A DNA stretch of 35,501 nt from Alphaproteobacteria bacterium (GTDB lineage Bacteria; Pseudomonadota; Alphaproteobacteria; Micavibrionales; Micavibrionaceae). Location of the stretch: positions 1 to 35,501 of the forward strand of contig JAERIN010000013.1 of assembly GCA_016757515.1 (NCBI GenBank), in the 5' to 3' direction. The notes beneath the pieces were generated by a model that worked only from the letters and a program-made list of their open reading frames with translations, did not search any database and was not told where the DNA came from. The position numbers and the translations under genes were made by a program. Every line of letters starts with the position of its first letter. Position 1 is the first letter of the stretch. Below, piece by piece: positions 7,502-15,367 of the stretch.

Positions 7502-8104
7502 ATGCTGACCGCAAAGCAAAAAGATCTTCTGCTGTTCCTGCACCGCTGGACCACGGCGCAGGGCACTGCGCCTTCGTTTGAGGAGATGGCCCAGGCTCTG
7601 GGCCTAAAGTCTAAATCTGGGGTGCACCGGCTCATTTCTGCGCTTGAGGAGCGGGGCTACATTGTGCGCCTACCACACCGGGCGCGGGCAATAGAGGTCG
7701 TGCGCCTGCCCCAAGACTGCCCAGAGGCAGATCGGGGCGAGGTGGACCTCCCCCTTTTGGACGCATCTCTGGCCGAGACGGGGCGGCGCATGACAGTCCC
7801 GGCCCGCCTGCTCGGGGATGCGAAGCCTGGGACATGCTTTGCCATGACAGCCCAGGGAAGAGCTCCATCCACCACTGGCATCATGCCGGGGGACACGGTC
7901 ATCGTGCAGCGGTGCGACGCGGCCCCCGACGGAGCCCCTGTGGTGGTCTTGGGAAGCGGCGGTGCGGCCAACATAGCACAGCACACTTCTAGCTATACGG
8001 GCCCACACGCGGCGGTTGCGGGTGGTGGGCGCACCGTGGCACGGGCTATAGCCCCACTCGCCATACAGGGGCGGGTAATAGCGCTGGTGCGGTCCTACCT
8101 CTAG
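7502..8104 (+). CDS. lexA: LexA-family repressor with degenerate self-cleavage domain
   Basis: A 200-residue protein. The N-terminal winged-helix DNA-binding domain is plainly LexA: MLTAKQKDLLLFLHRW, PSFEEMAQALGLKSKSG, VHRLISALEERGYI and RLPHRARAIEVVRLP. The C-terminal S24 peptidase-like domain keeps its framework (MTVPARLLG, GIMPGDTVIVQR, QGRVIALVRSYL). The residues needed for RecA-stimulated autocleavage are gone. The EGDSM serine motif aligns with QGRAP, putting Ala121 at the Ser position. The ATLKR lysine aligns with ANIAQ, putting Ala159 at the Lys position. The Ala-Gly scissile site (GRIAAG in relatives) is missing from LPLLDASLAETG. It probably binds DNA and dimerises but cannot cut itself. 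No clear ribosome-binding site precedes the ATG. It is divergent from cydB. Confidence 0.88.
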   Translation: MLTAKQKDLLLFLHRWTTAQGTAPSFEEMAQALGLKSKSGVHRLISALEERGYIVRLPHRARAIEVVRLPQDCPEADRGEVDLPLLDASLAETGRRMTVPARLLGDAKPGTCFAMTAQGRAPSTTGIMPGDTVIVQRCDAAPDGAPVVVLGSGGAANIAQHTSSYTGPHAAVAGGGRTVARAIAPLAIQGRVIALVRSYL

Positions 8105-8256
8105 GTCCGCGTTTTATGCTGCGCCGCCGTAAAGGATTTGGCAATCTTTCCCTTCTACGCTTATAGTTGTGTTGTTCGGAGTCGGCGCACGCACGCACCT
8201 GTGCCTCGCATGCCCGATCCGGGCCTCACGCCACGATGGGGGGAGGTGCCGCACCC

Positions 8257-10095
8257 ATGGAGACCCAAGGCAATAAGCCCAAAGACCGGACCCAGGCCCG
8301 CACATGGCCGGGGGCCCTTTGCGCGCGCTTTGGTCTCATCTGGCGGGCTCGGGCTGGCCTGCGCTTTGCGCTCTTCATCTTCTGCGCAACCCTCTTGGCT
8401 GAGGGCGTCTTCTTCCTTTTCGTGCTGCGGCCTTCTGCCAGCCTCTCCCTCCCGGCCCTCCTCAGCGCAGGAGTCGTGGCTTTGGTCTTGTCCGGGGCAG
8501 TAGCAAGCATGGTCGCCTGGGCCCTCAACCACTGGATATTGGAGCCTACGGCCTTCCTGCGGGATGAACTGCTGCGCGGGGTGCATGACCCAGACGACCC
8601 CCGGCCCCGTGCCTCCCCCTTCCGGCACACGGACGAACTGGGCCAAGCCATCGCTGTGGCCCATACGCTTCTGGCGCAGAACGCTGTCAATCTCCGCCGG
8701 GTCAAGGATGCAGCCGAGGGACAGATCCAGCGCCTGGCCTATTACGACGCCCTCACCGGCCTGCCGAACCGGACTCTGTTCCTCAAGACTCTAGAGGAGC
8801 AAGCCAGGGCAGGACTGGAGCTGGAAGACACAGCCGCCGGGCGTGCGCACCCGCGCTTGGCGGTCATCGCCCTGGACGTTGACCACTTCAAGGACATCAA
8901 CGACTCCATGGGCCACGAAGTGGGGGACGCGATTCTCCGCGCCCTGGCCCGCCGCCTGCGCATGACTCTGCCGCCCCAGGCCCTGGTCGCCCGCATAGGG
9001 GAGGACGAGTTCGCAGTGATGATGGCCATAACTGGAACAATAACCAGCGCGCGCGATGTCGCGAACCGGGTCGCTGACGCCATTCGCAGCACACCCGTCA
9101 CCGTCCTGGGAGAAGAGTTCCAAGTCCGGGCCTCTGTGGGCGTGGCAACGTTCCCGGATGACGGGGTGCGCCCAGACCAGCTTTTGAAAAATGCGGACAT
9201 CGCCTTGAACAAGGCCAAGGAGGTCGGGCGGGACGCAGTGCGGGAGTACTCCCATGACTTTGACCGCGCCATCCAGTACCGTTTTCAGACCTTGCGGGAC
9301 CTACGGGCCTCCCTAGAGCACGGCGAGTTGAGCCTCCACTTTCAGCCCCAGCTCTCCCTGACCACAGGGATGGTGACGGGGACAGAGGCCCTTATCCGCT
9401 GGTGGAAACCTGACGCAAGCGCAGAGGGGGGGCGCTTCATTCCCCCGGGAGACTTTATCCCCGTTGCGGAAAACTCCGGCCTCATCCTTCCTATCGGAGA
9501 GTGGGTCTTGCGCCGGGCCTGCGAGGCCGCCGTGGCCTGGCGTGACAAGCATGGCCTCGCCTTGCGCGTGGCGGTGAACGTCTCTCCTGCGCAATTCATG
9601 CAGTCAGACCTATGCGAGGTGGTGGAGCGGGCCCTGGCCTCCTCTGGGCTGGAGGCGCGCTGGCTGGAGCTTGAGGTGACCGAGAGCCTGTTTATGGAGG
9701 ATGTGGAGCACACCATAGACACCCTCCGCCACCTCCATGCCTTGGGGGTGGACCTGGCCATCGATGACTTCGGCACGGGCTACTCCTCCCTGTCCTACCT
9801 GCGCCAGTTCCCCATAGACCGTTTGAAGATTGACAGGTCTTTCATCAAAAACGCCCTAACAGACACGGACGACGCCGCCATAGCACGGACCATCGTGGGC
9901 CTGGGACACTTCCTGGGGCTTGAGGTCGTGGCCGAGGGTGTGGAAACGGCGGAACAGGAGTCGTTTTTGCTGAACGAGGGGTGTGACGCGGTGCAGGGCT
10001 TTTTGTATGCCCGCCCAATGCCCGAGGAAGACCTTGCAAAGTTTGTGAAGGCCCACCGCCGGTCAAAGACGCCCCTCCACCTCGTCTCTGGCTAG
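8257..10095 (+). CDS. Membrane-bound GGDEF-EAL protein, probable c-di-GMP phosphodiesterase
   Basis: A 612-residue inner-membrane signalling protein. Two hydrophobic segments (about residues 37-58 and 68-89) are followed by a linker, a GGDEF domain and an EAL domain. The GGDEF signature reads GEDEF (248-252), with Glu replacing the second Gly, so diguanylate cyclase activity is doubtful and the domain may only bind GTP. The EAL domain keeps its catalytic set: EALIRW (377), NVSPAQF, ELEVTES, AIDDFGTGYSSLSYL (DD 503-504), LKIDRSF (Lys 524) and VVAEGVET. It therefore probably hydrolyses c-di-GMP to pGpG, which promotes motility. I chose the ATG at 8257 because GGAGGT lies nine bases upstream; ATGs further 5' would add up to 30 residues. 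Confidence 0.93.
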   Translation: METQGNKPKDRTQARTWPGALCARFGLIWRARAGLRFALFIFCATLLAEGVFFLFVLRPSASLSLPALLSAGVVALVLSGAVASMVAWALNHWILEPTAFLRDELLRGVHDPDDPRPRASPFRHTDELGQAIAVAHTLLAQNAVNLRRVKDAAEGQIQRLAYYDALTGLPNRTLFLKTLEEQARAGLELEDTAAGRAHPRLAVIALDVDHFKDINDSMGHEVGDAILRALARRLRMTLPPQALVARIGEDEFAVMMAITGTITSARDVANRVADAIRSTPVTVLGEEFQVRASVGVATFPDDGVRPDQLLKNADIALNKAKEVGRDAVREYSHDFDRAIQYRFQTLRDLRASLEHGELSLHFQPQLSLTTGMVTGTEALIRWWKPDASAEGGRFIPPGDFIPVAENSGLILPIGEWVLRRACEAAVAWRDKHGLALRVAVNVSPAQFMQSDLCEVVERALASSGLEARWLELEVTESLFMEDVEHTIDTLRHLHALGVDLAIDDFGTGYSSLSYLRQFPIDRLKIDRSFIKNALTDTDDAAIARTIVGLGHFLGLEVVAEGVETAEQESFLLNEGCDAVQGFLYARPMPEEDLAKFVKAHRRSKTPLHLVSG

Positions 10096-10127
10096 CGCGC
10101 CGGGGCCGGGCATGGTAGGCTTGGGCC

Positions 10128-10817
10128 ATGCTGCGGCTTTCTTTGGCTTTGGTGATCTTTGGGCTGTGCGCCCTGCCCGCCTGGGCTGTGTCCGTGGACG
10201 CTATAAACACATACACAATGGAAGGGGCATGCCGCGCCGAGGCCATGACTCAGCAGGTCAACGCCATGTTAGAGGGGCCAAGCCTTATGGATTTGATGTG
10301 CGGAGAAGGCATCCCGGACACCTTTAAGGACGTAACATCCATCTTCAGCAAGCAAGAAGGCGAAAAGTTCGTTCAGGACACATTGGGCAATATAGGCGAC
10401 TTTATAAGCCAGCTCTCTGGCGGTGCGTTCTCTCTCCCGGGCCTGGGCGGCTCTGTGTGCACCGCGATCAGCGCCCTGCAGGGTATGACCAAGTGCGCGG
10501 GTCGCGACCTTCCCCTGTCGAACTTTTCTCTGAGCGGCCTTACTGCCATGCAGGCCGCCGGGAGCCTTCCCTGCGGGGTGAAAAAAGCCTGTGATTTTGA
10601 GGATTTTCAGAAAGCAAGGAAGCAGCTCAGGGCAAAAGGAGAGGTGGCCACGGCGGACCCTCATTTGGAGATAGGCCCGGGCGCGCCGTGCTTTGCCGTC
10701 CAAACCGTCTTCGCCGTCTATGGCCCGAAGGGGGACAGGCAGCACGACGGCCAGGGCTGCGCCAACGTAAACTGCCGCTATGTAGAGGGCCAGGGCTGCG
10801 TCCGCGACGCCTCGTGA
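10128..10817 (+). CDS. Secreted cysteine-rich protein of unknown function
   Basis: A 229-residue protein that I do not recognise. It has a clear signal peptide (MLRLSLALVIFGLCALPAWA, cut before VSVDA). The mature part has ten cysteines, an even number that fits five disulfides in an oxidising compartment. The middle (about residues 60-105) is Gly/Ser/Phe rich and mildly hydrophobic. The C-terminal part has closely spaced cysteines (DGQGCANVNCRYVEGQGC). Base composition is slightly less GC-rich than its neighbours. It starts 32 bases after the EAL gene and ends 38 bases before mrdA, so it may be co-transcribed with either. Confidence 0.7.
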   Translation: MLRLSLALVIFGLCALPAWAVSVDAINTYTMEGACRAEAMTQQVNAMLEGPSLMDLMCGEGIPDTFKDVTSIFSKQEGEKFVQDTLGNIGDFISQLSGGAFSLPGLGGSVCTAISALQGMTKCAGRDLPLSNFSLSGLTAMQAAGSLPCGVKKACDFEDFQKARKQLRAKGEVATADPHLEIGPGAPCFAVQTVFAVYGPKGDRQHDGQGCANVNCRYVEGQGCVRDAS

Positions 10818-10855
10818 TGACAGACTCGGGCACCGGGGGTTAGGATGCCCCCGCC

Positions 10856-12676
10856 GTGAAGCGTGCCACCCCCATGGACAAAATCTTTACCCGCCGCGCG
10901 GTCCTCCTGGGCGCTGGGCAGGCCGCCCTCCTGGCCCTCCTCGGGGGTCGCCTGGCCTGGCTGCAGGTCGTGGAAGGCCCGCGCTACAAGACCCTTGCCG
11001 ACGAGAACCGTATTGACCTACAGATCCTCCCGCCCGCGCGGGGGGAGATTGTGGACATCACCGGCGCACCTCTGGCCAAGGGGGAGCGGGCCTTCGCCCT
11101 CCTGGCCACACCAGAGGAAGCGCACGACCTAGAGGGCATTTTGCGCCGGCTCCAGAGGGTTATCAACCTGCCTGACGAGGCTATAGAAACCGCCCTGCGC
11201 AGGGCCGGGCGGGGGCCGGGCTTTATCCCCGTTGAGGTCAAGGAGCACCTCACCTGGCCAGAGGTCGCCGCCGTCTCCGTCCGCCTGCCGGACCTGCCCG
11301 GCCTGTCCGTGGAGACCCGCCACATCCGCCGCTACCCTCTAGGGCCCGCCGCTGCACACCCCCTGGGCTATGTCGGCGCGGTGAGCCGCAAGGACCTGCA
11401 AGCCCCGGAGGCCCGGCCCATCCTGTCCGTGCCGGGGTTCAAGATCGGCAAGGCGGGCCTGGAGCGGGCACTGGAGGACGCCCTGCGCGGCAAGGCCGGC
11501 GCGGCGGAGGTGGAAATAAACGCCCGGGGCCGCCGTGTGCGGGAGCTATCCCGCCGCCCGCCCGCGCTGGGGGCCACAGTCCGGCTGACCCTCCATGCCG
11601 GACTCCAGTCCGCCGTTGCTGGGCACCTCGCGCGGGAGCGGAGCGCAAGCGCCGTGGTCTTGGACATTCCCACAGGCGCAGTCCGCGCCTTGGTCTCCCA
11701 CCCGGCGTATGACCCCAACGCCTTCGTGCGCGGCCTATCGGCAGAGGAATGGGAGGGCCTGCTCTCTGACCCTGGCCTTCCCCTGACGGACAAGGCCGTG
11801 GGCGGACTGTATCCCCCCGCGTCCACATTTAAGATGGTGACGGCCCTGGCCGCCCTGGAGGCCGGAACGATGGCAGCCCCCACGCAGGTCCTTTGCCCCG
11901 GCCACTTTGACTACGGCGGCCACCGCTTCCACTGCTGGAACCACGGAGGGCACGGGAGTTTGGACGTGGTGGGGGCCCTAACCCAGTCGTGCGACACATT
12001 TTTCTACCAGGTGGGGCTGGATACAGGCATAGACGCCATAGCCGCCATGGCCCGACGCCTCGGCCTGGGGGCCTCGCCGAGCCTTGGCCTGCCGGAGGAG
12101 AAGGCCGGCCTCGTGCCCGACAAGGCCTGGAAGGCGGCGCGCAGGCGGGACAAAGTCTGGCATGGGGGGGAGACCGTCATTGCGGCCATAGGCCAGGGCT
12201 ATCTCCAGGCCACGCCGTTGCAACTCGCCGTGATGACCGCGCGCCTGGCCTCTGGCTCTCGCGTCCGGCCTTTCCTTGTGGAGTCTGTGGGCGCGCGCGC
12301 TGCCCCCAGGTCTGCCCCGGAACCGCTGGGGTTGGACGCTGGGCACCTGGCCTTGGTCAAGACAGGGATGCGGGCCGTGATGACCGGGCCTCTGGGCACA
12401 GGCCGGGCGTCCGCCGCACCCGCCGGGGCGGGGTGGCAGATAGCCGGGAAGACCGGCACAGCACAGGTCCGGCGCATCACGCAGGCGCAAAGGGATGCCG
12501 GGATCAAAAACGAAGACCTGGTCTGGGCCCGGCGGCACCACGCCCTGTTCGTGGGCTACGCGCCCGTCGCCGCGCCGCGTTATGCCTGCTGCGTGGTGGT
12601 GGAGCACGGGATCAGCGGCGGGCGCACCGCCGCACCCCTCGCGCGGGACATCCTGGCAGACGCCATGCGCCTGTAG
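10856..12676 (+). CDS. mrdA: Penicillin-binding protein 2, peptidoglycan transpeptidase
   Basis: A 606-residue class B penicillin-binding protein of the PBP2/MrdA group, which cross-links peptidoglycan during cell elongation together with RodA and MreB. An N-terminal transmembrane anchor (AVLLGAGQAALLALLGGRLA) is followed by the non-catalytic dimerisation domain (GEIVDITGAPLAKGE; RHIRRYPLG; GYVGAVS). The transpeptidase domain has the SxxK motif in YPPASTFKMVTALAALEAG, SCD in place of SxN, and KTGTAQVRR. The insertion CPGHFDYGGHRFHCWNHGG has the Cys/His pattern of the zinc site found in PBP2 enzymes. The GTG start has AGGA ten bases upstream; an ATG at 10874 is an alternative. mreBCD and rodA, common neighbours, are not here. 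Confidence 0.93.
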   Translation: MKRATPMDKIFTRRAVLLGAGQAALLALLGGRLAWLQVVEGPRYKTLADENRIDLQILPPARGEIVDITGAPLAKGERAFALLATPEEAHDLEGILRRLQRVINLPDEAIETALRRAGRGPGFIPVEVKEHLTWPEVAAVSVRLPDLPGLSVETRHIRRYPLGPAAAHPLGYVGAVSRKDLQAPEARPILSVPGFKIGKAGLERALEDALRGKAGAAEVEINARGRRVRELSRRPPALGATVRLTLHAGLQSAVAGHLARERSASAVVLDIPTGAVRALVSHPAYDPNAFVRGLSAEEWEGLLSDPGLPLTDKAVGGLYPPASTFKMVTALAALEAGTMAAPTQVLCPGHFDYGGHRFHCWNHGGHGSLDVVGALTQSCDTFFYQVGLDTGIDAIAAMARRLGLGASPSLGLPEEKAGLVPDKAWKAARRRDKVWHGGETVIAAIGQGYLQATPLQLAVMTARLASGSRVRPFLVESVGARAAPRSAPEPLGLDAGHLALVKTGMRAVMTGPLGTGRASAAPAGAGWQIAGKTGTAQVRRITQAQRDAGIKNEDLVWARRHHALFVGYAPVAAPRYACCVVVEHGISGGRTAAPLARDILADAMRL

Positions 12677-12679
12677 CCC

Positions 12680-12967
12680 TCACTCCGCGCCCTGCATCCG
12701 GAGCATCTCGGCCTTGACCGCGTCGGCCAGGCCCAGGCCGCCCCGCGCGGCGATGGCCTTGCCGTACTCCTGCACCATCAGGGAGCGCCAGACCTCCTCC
12801 CCCCGCCCGCCGCCGAAGGGGGGGTCCGTACTCAGGCCCGCGAACATGGGCTTGAACATCTCCGCGATGAACACGGCCTCAAAATCCTGCGCGACGGCGT
12901 CCATCTCCGCTGCGCGCGCGGGGGCGAGGGGCTTTGCAGGCAGCACGGCGGCGGAAAGCGCGTCCAT
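12680..12967 (-). CDS. flgJ: Flagellar rod-binding protein (FlgJ N-terminal / CheL type)
   Basis: A 95-residue protein matching the rod-binding domain of FlgJ without the muramidase domain, as in alphaproteobacteria where it is often called CheL. It helps assemble the flagellar rod in the periplasm. Signatures are AQDFEAVFIAEMFKPMFAGL and RGEEVWRSLMVQEYGKAIA followed by GLGLADAVKAEML. In most relatives the gene follows flgI directly. Here 269 bases separate them and hold a dispersed repeat. I chose the ATG at 12967; a GTG at 12979 would add four residues. It is convergent with mrdA, three bases from its stop. Confidence 0.85.
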   Translation of the reverse strand: MDALSAAVLPAKPLAPARAAEMDAVAQDFEAVFIAEMFKPMFAGLSTDPPFGGGRGEEVWRSLMVQEYGKAIAARGGLGLADAVKAEMLRMQGAE

Positions 12968-13046
12968 GCCTGAGAGCACAGCACAAAGCGTGCCAAGCCG
13001 CCTTCACGCCCCACTGCGGCCAGGATATCGGGGCAGAGTCCGGTGG

Positions 13047-13231
13047 CAAAATGGTGGCTGAGCGGTATCTGGGCGGTAGCGCAGCGGTATCAGCGCGGTA
13101 TCTGAGCGGTGGCGGGGCGGTAGCGGGGCGGTGGCGCGATTCGGGTGTGTTTTGGGCGCGCTGGGGCCGTCTACGGGTTTGAGTATACACCATTTTTCCT
13201 CTAGAGGTCAAGGAAAAAATCTGCGGCGCAG
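13047..13231 (-). repeat. Dispersed repeat element, copy A, between flgI and flgJ
   Basis: About 185 bases that match, in inverted orientation, a second copy at 24540-24736. Reading on the minus strand the order is: CTGCGCCGCAG followed by a T-run, a TTTTTCC/GGAAAAA inverted repeat, a promoter-like TTGACC-N18-TATACT, the shared ATGGTGTAtACTCAAA, a conserved stretch ending AACACACCCGAATCGCGC, and an array of about eight imperfect TACCGCCC-like units spaced near 10 bases, ending AGCCACCATTTTG. It is transcribed in the same direction as flgI and flgJ and appears inserted between them. Confidence 0.85.
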
Positions 13232-13236
13232 CGGGG

Positions 13237-14358
13237 CTACAGCACCTCAATTTCCGCCTGCAGCGCCCCGGCGGCCTTGATGGCCTGGAGGATTGTGATA
13301 ATGTCCCGGGGCTGCATCCCCAGGCGGTTCAGGCCCGTCACAAGGTCCTGGAGGGTCACGCCCCCGTCCAGCACGGCGAGTTTGGTGTCCGGGCCTTGGT
13401 TTACCTCCACGTCCGTGCGCTCCAACACCACGGTCTCGGCCCCGCTTTGCACAAAGGAATCAGAGGCATAGACCTCCGGCTGTGAGGCCTCGGGCGTTTC
13501 GGTGACCTTAATCGTCAGGTTCCCCTGCGCGATGGCGACCTCGGAAATGCGCACATTCGCGCCCATGACGATGACGCCCGATCGCTCTGATATCACCACG
13601 CGGGCCACCTGGTCCGGGCGCACGGGGAGCTGCTCTATATCTGTGATGGTCTCCACGATGCTTTGGTCTGGTGCGGCGGACAGGCGCACGGAGGTCCCGT
13701 TCTCCGCCACGGCCAAGTCCCGGCCGGCATAGGCGTTGACGGCGTCCGCGATGCGCCGGGCGGTGGTGAAGTCCGGGTTTTTGAGGGACAGGCGCACCTG
13801 GGGCAGGTCCGCCAGGGTGAAGGCGATCTCCTTCTCCACCGTCCCCCCTCCGGGGACGCGCCCGGCCGTGGGGGTGTTCTGGGTCACCTCCTCCGCCGCG
13901 CCCCCCGCCGTGAAGCCCGCGATGTTCACAGCCCCTTGCGCCACGGCGTAGGCCTGCCCGTCTGCGGCCAGTAGTGGCGTCACAAGGAGGGTCCCCCCCT
14001 GGAGGGACGAGGCGTCGCCAAGAGCAGAGACATTGACGTCTATGGTGGTCCCCTGCCCCGCGAAGGGTGGGAGGGCCGCCGTCACCATCACCGCAGCCAC
14101 GTTCCCGGTGTTCAGGTTCTGCCCCCGTATGTTCACCCCCAGGCGCTCCAGCATGGCGATGAGGCTCTGCTCCGTAAACGGCGCGTTGCCCAGAGAGTCC
14201 CCCGTGCCGTTCAGGCCCACGACCAGGCCATAGCCCACGAGTTGGTTCTTGCGCACGCCCTCAATGTCCACGATGTCCTTGATGCGCGCGGTGTAGGCCC
14301 CGGCCGGGGGGGCCGCAAGGGCCAGGACAAACGCCAAAAGGAGGGCGTAAAACCGCAT
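13237..14358 (-). CDS. flgI: Flagellar P-ring protein
   Basis: A complete 373-residue FlgI, the periplasmic protein that forms the P-ring around the flagellar rod in the peptidoglycan layer. It begins with a Sec signal peptide (MRFYALLLAFVLALAAPPAG, cleaved before AYTARIKD). Family blocks include RIKDIVDIEGVRKNQLVGYG, VVGLNGTGDSLGNAPFTEQS, RGQNLNTGNVAAVMVTAALP, DVNVSALGDASSLQGG and the C-terminal TLQDLVTGLNRLGMQPRDI. Length is normal. A longer upstream reading frame exists but the signal peptide fixes the ATG at 14358. It ends five bases before repeat copy A and presumably shares a transcript with flgJ. Confidence 0.95.
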   Translation of the reverse strand: MRFYALLLAFVLALAAPPAGAYTARIKDIVDIEGVRKNQLVGYGLVVGLNGTGDSLGNAPFTEQSLIAMLERLGVNIRGQNLNTGNVAAVMVTAALPPFAGQGTTIDVNVSALGDASSLQGGTLLVTPLLAADGQAYAVAQGAVNIAGFTAGGAAEEVTQNTPTAGRVPGGGTVEKEIAFTLADLPQVRLSLKNPDFTTARRIADAVNAYAGRDLAVAENGTSVRLSAAPDQSIVETITDIEQLPVRPDQVARVVISERSGVIVMGANVRISEVAIAQGNLTIKVTETPEASQPEVYASDSFVQSGAETVVLERTDVEVNQGPDTKLAVLDGGVTLQDLVTGLNRLGMQPRDIITILQAIKAAGALQAEIEVL

Positions 14359-14401
14359 GGTGCCTGTGGCTTGCAAGGGCCGTGCCACCCTACCTGGGCG
14401 C

Positions 14402-15292
14402 TTACTCCTCCTCACCCTCCTCCTTTTTCTTCTTTTTGAAGAAAGCCATGGGGTTGCCGCCGGGGGGGCCTTTGGTGCGCTCTTTGGCTGCCTCCGCCGG
14501 GGCGTCTGTTTTCGGAGCCTCCACGCCTGGCCCGCCGGGCGCAGCGGGGGAGCGGCGGATGGGCGGCGGCGCGGGCGCACCCTCCGTCTTGTCCTCTTTG
14601 GCCAGTGCGGGGGGGGCCTTGTCTCCCCCCGTCTTTACAGGCGGCGCAGCCATGGACTTGGCCAAGACCTCCAGCATCGCGGCCCGCTCTGCGAATGCAG
14701 CCCAGGCCCCCTCGGGGTCCTTTGCCTCCCGGTGGCACGCAACGTAAAGCGGGGCCAGCGCCGGCAGAAGCGCGGCCTCATCCCCCGCGCCCAGAGCGGC
14801 GGACAGGGCCTCCGCCTGCGCGCGCAACTTCTCGGCCAGGTCCTTCACCAGGGCCTCTGGCTCCGCCCCCAAAGGGTCCGCTGCCACGGCACCGACCACA
14901 GGGGCAAGCGCTGCGAGGGTCGCCACAGGGCCCTCCGGCGTGGAGACCTGTATGTCCCCGAAGCCCTGGGCAAACGCCGCTACCGCCCTCATGGACTCCA
15001 CCACCTTGGCCATTGCGGCCTCGTCCGGCACGGTGTGCGCGCCCTTCTCGTACAGCCCGGCCACCAGGGGGGCTGCGAGAGCCGCAAGGGCCAGCCGCCC
15101 ACCGTCCTTCTCTGCATCTCCCCCCAAGAGGCGGCCTATATCCACCCCCGCAGTCGCCGTCCGCGCGAGGAGTGCTGCCGTAGCCTGCGCAGCCTTCTCC
15201 GCGCCATCCTCGCCGGCTGCGGCGGCCACAAGGGGGGCCGCCACGGACCGGCAGAATGTCAAGAGATCCGCAGCGCTGGGAGACTCAGCCAT
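14402..15292 (-). CDS. Uncharacterised Ala-rich protein with Pro-rich linker and Lys/Glu tail
   Basis: A 296-residue protein I do not recognise. Residues 1-210 are Ala/Leu/Glu rich and predicted to be largely helical, without signal peptide or membrane helix, so it is probably cytoplasmic. Residues 215-275 are a disordered Pro/Ala/Lys linker (GGDKAPPALAKEDKTEGAPA, PPPIRRSPAAPGGPG). It ends in PMAFFKKKKKEEGEEE, a hydrophobic pair followed by a basic and then an acidic run, which looks like a short interaction tail. It lies 43 bases upstream of flgI on the same strand and may be co-transcribed, which would suggest a flagellar or cell-envelope role; that is only positional inference. Confidence 0.65.
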   Translation of the reverse strand: MAESPSAADLLTFCRSVAAPLVAAAAGEDGAEKAAQATAALLARTATAGVDIGRLLGGDAEKDGGRLALAALAAPLVAGLYEKGAHTVPDEAAMAKVVESMRAVAAFAQGFGDIQVSTPEGPVATLAALAPVVGAVAADPLGAEPEALVKDLAEKLRAQAEALSAALGAGDEAALLPALAPLYVACHREAKDPEGAWAAFAERAAMLEVLAKSMAAPPVKTGGDKAPPALAKEDKTEGAPAPPPIRRSPAAPGGPGVEAPKTDAPAEAAKERTKGPPGGNPMAFFKKKKKEEGEEE

Positions 15293-15367
15293 AAGGGCCC
15301 CTTATCGCACGGCAGAGCGCCCGAGATAAAGGCCCGCCCCATAGACCCCCGAAACGCGCAAGCGCCT

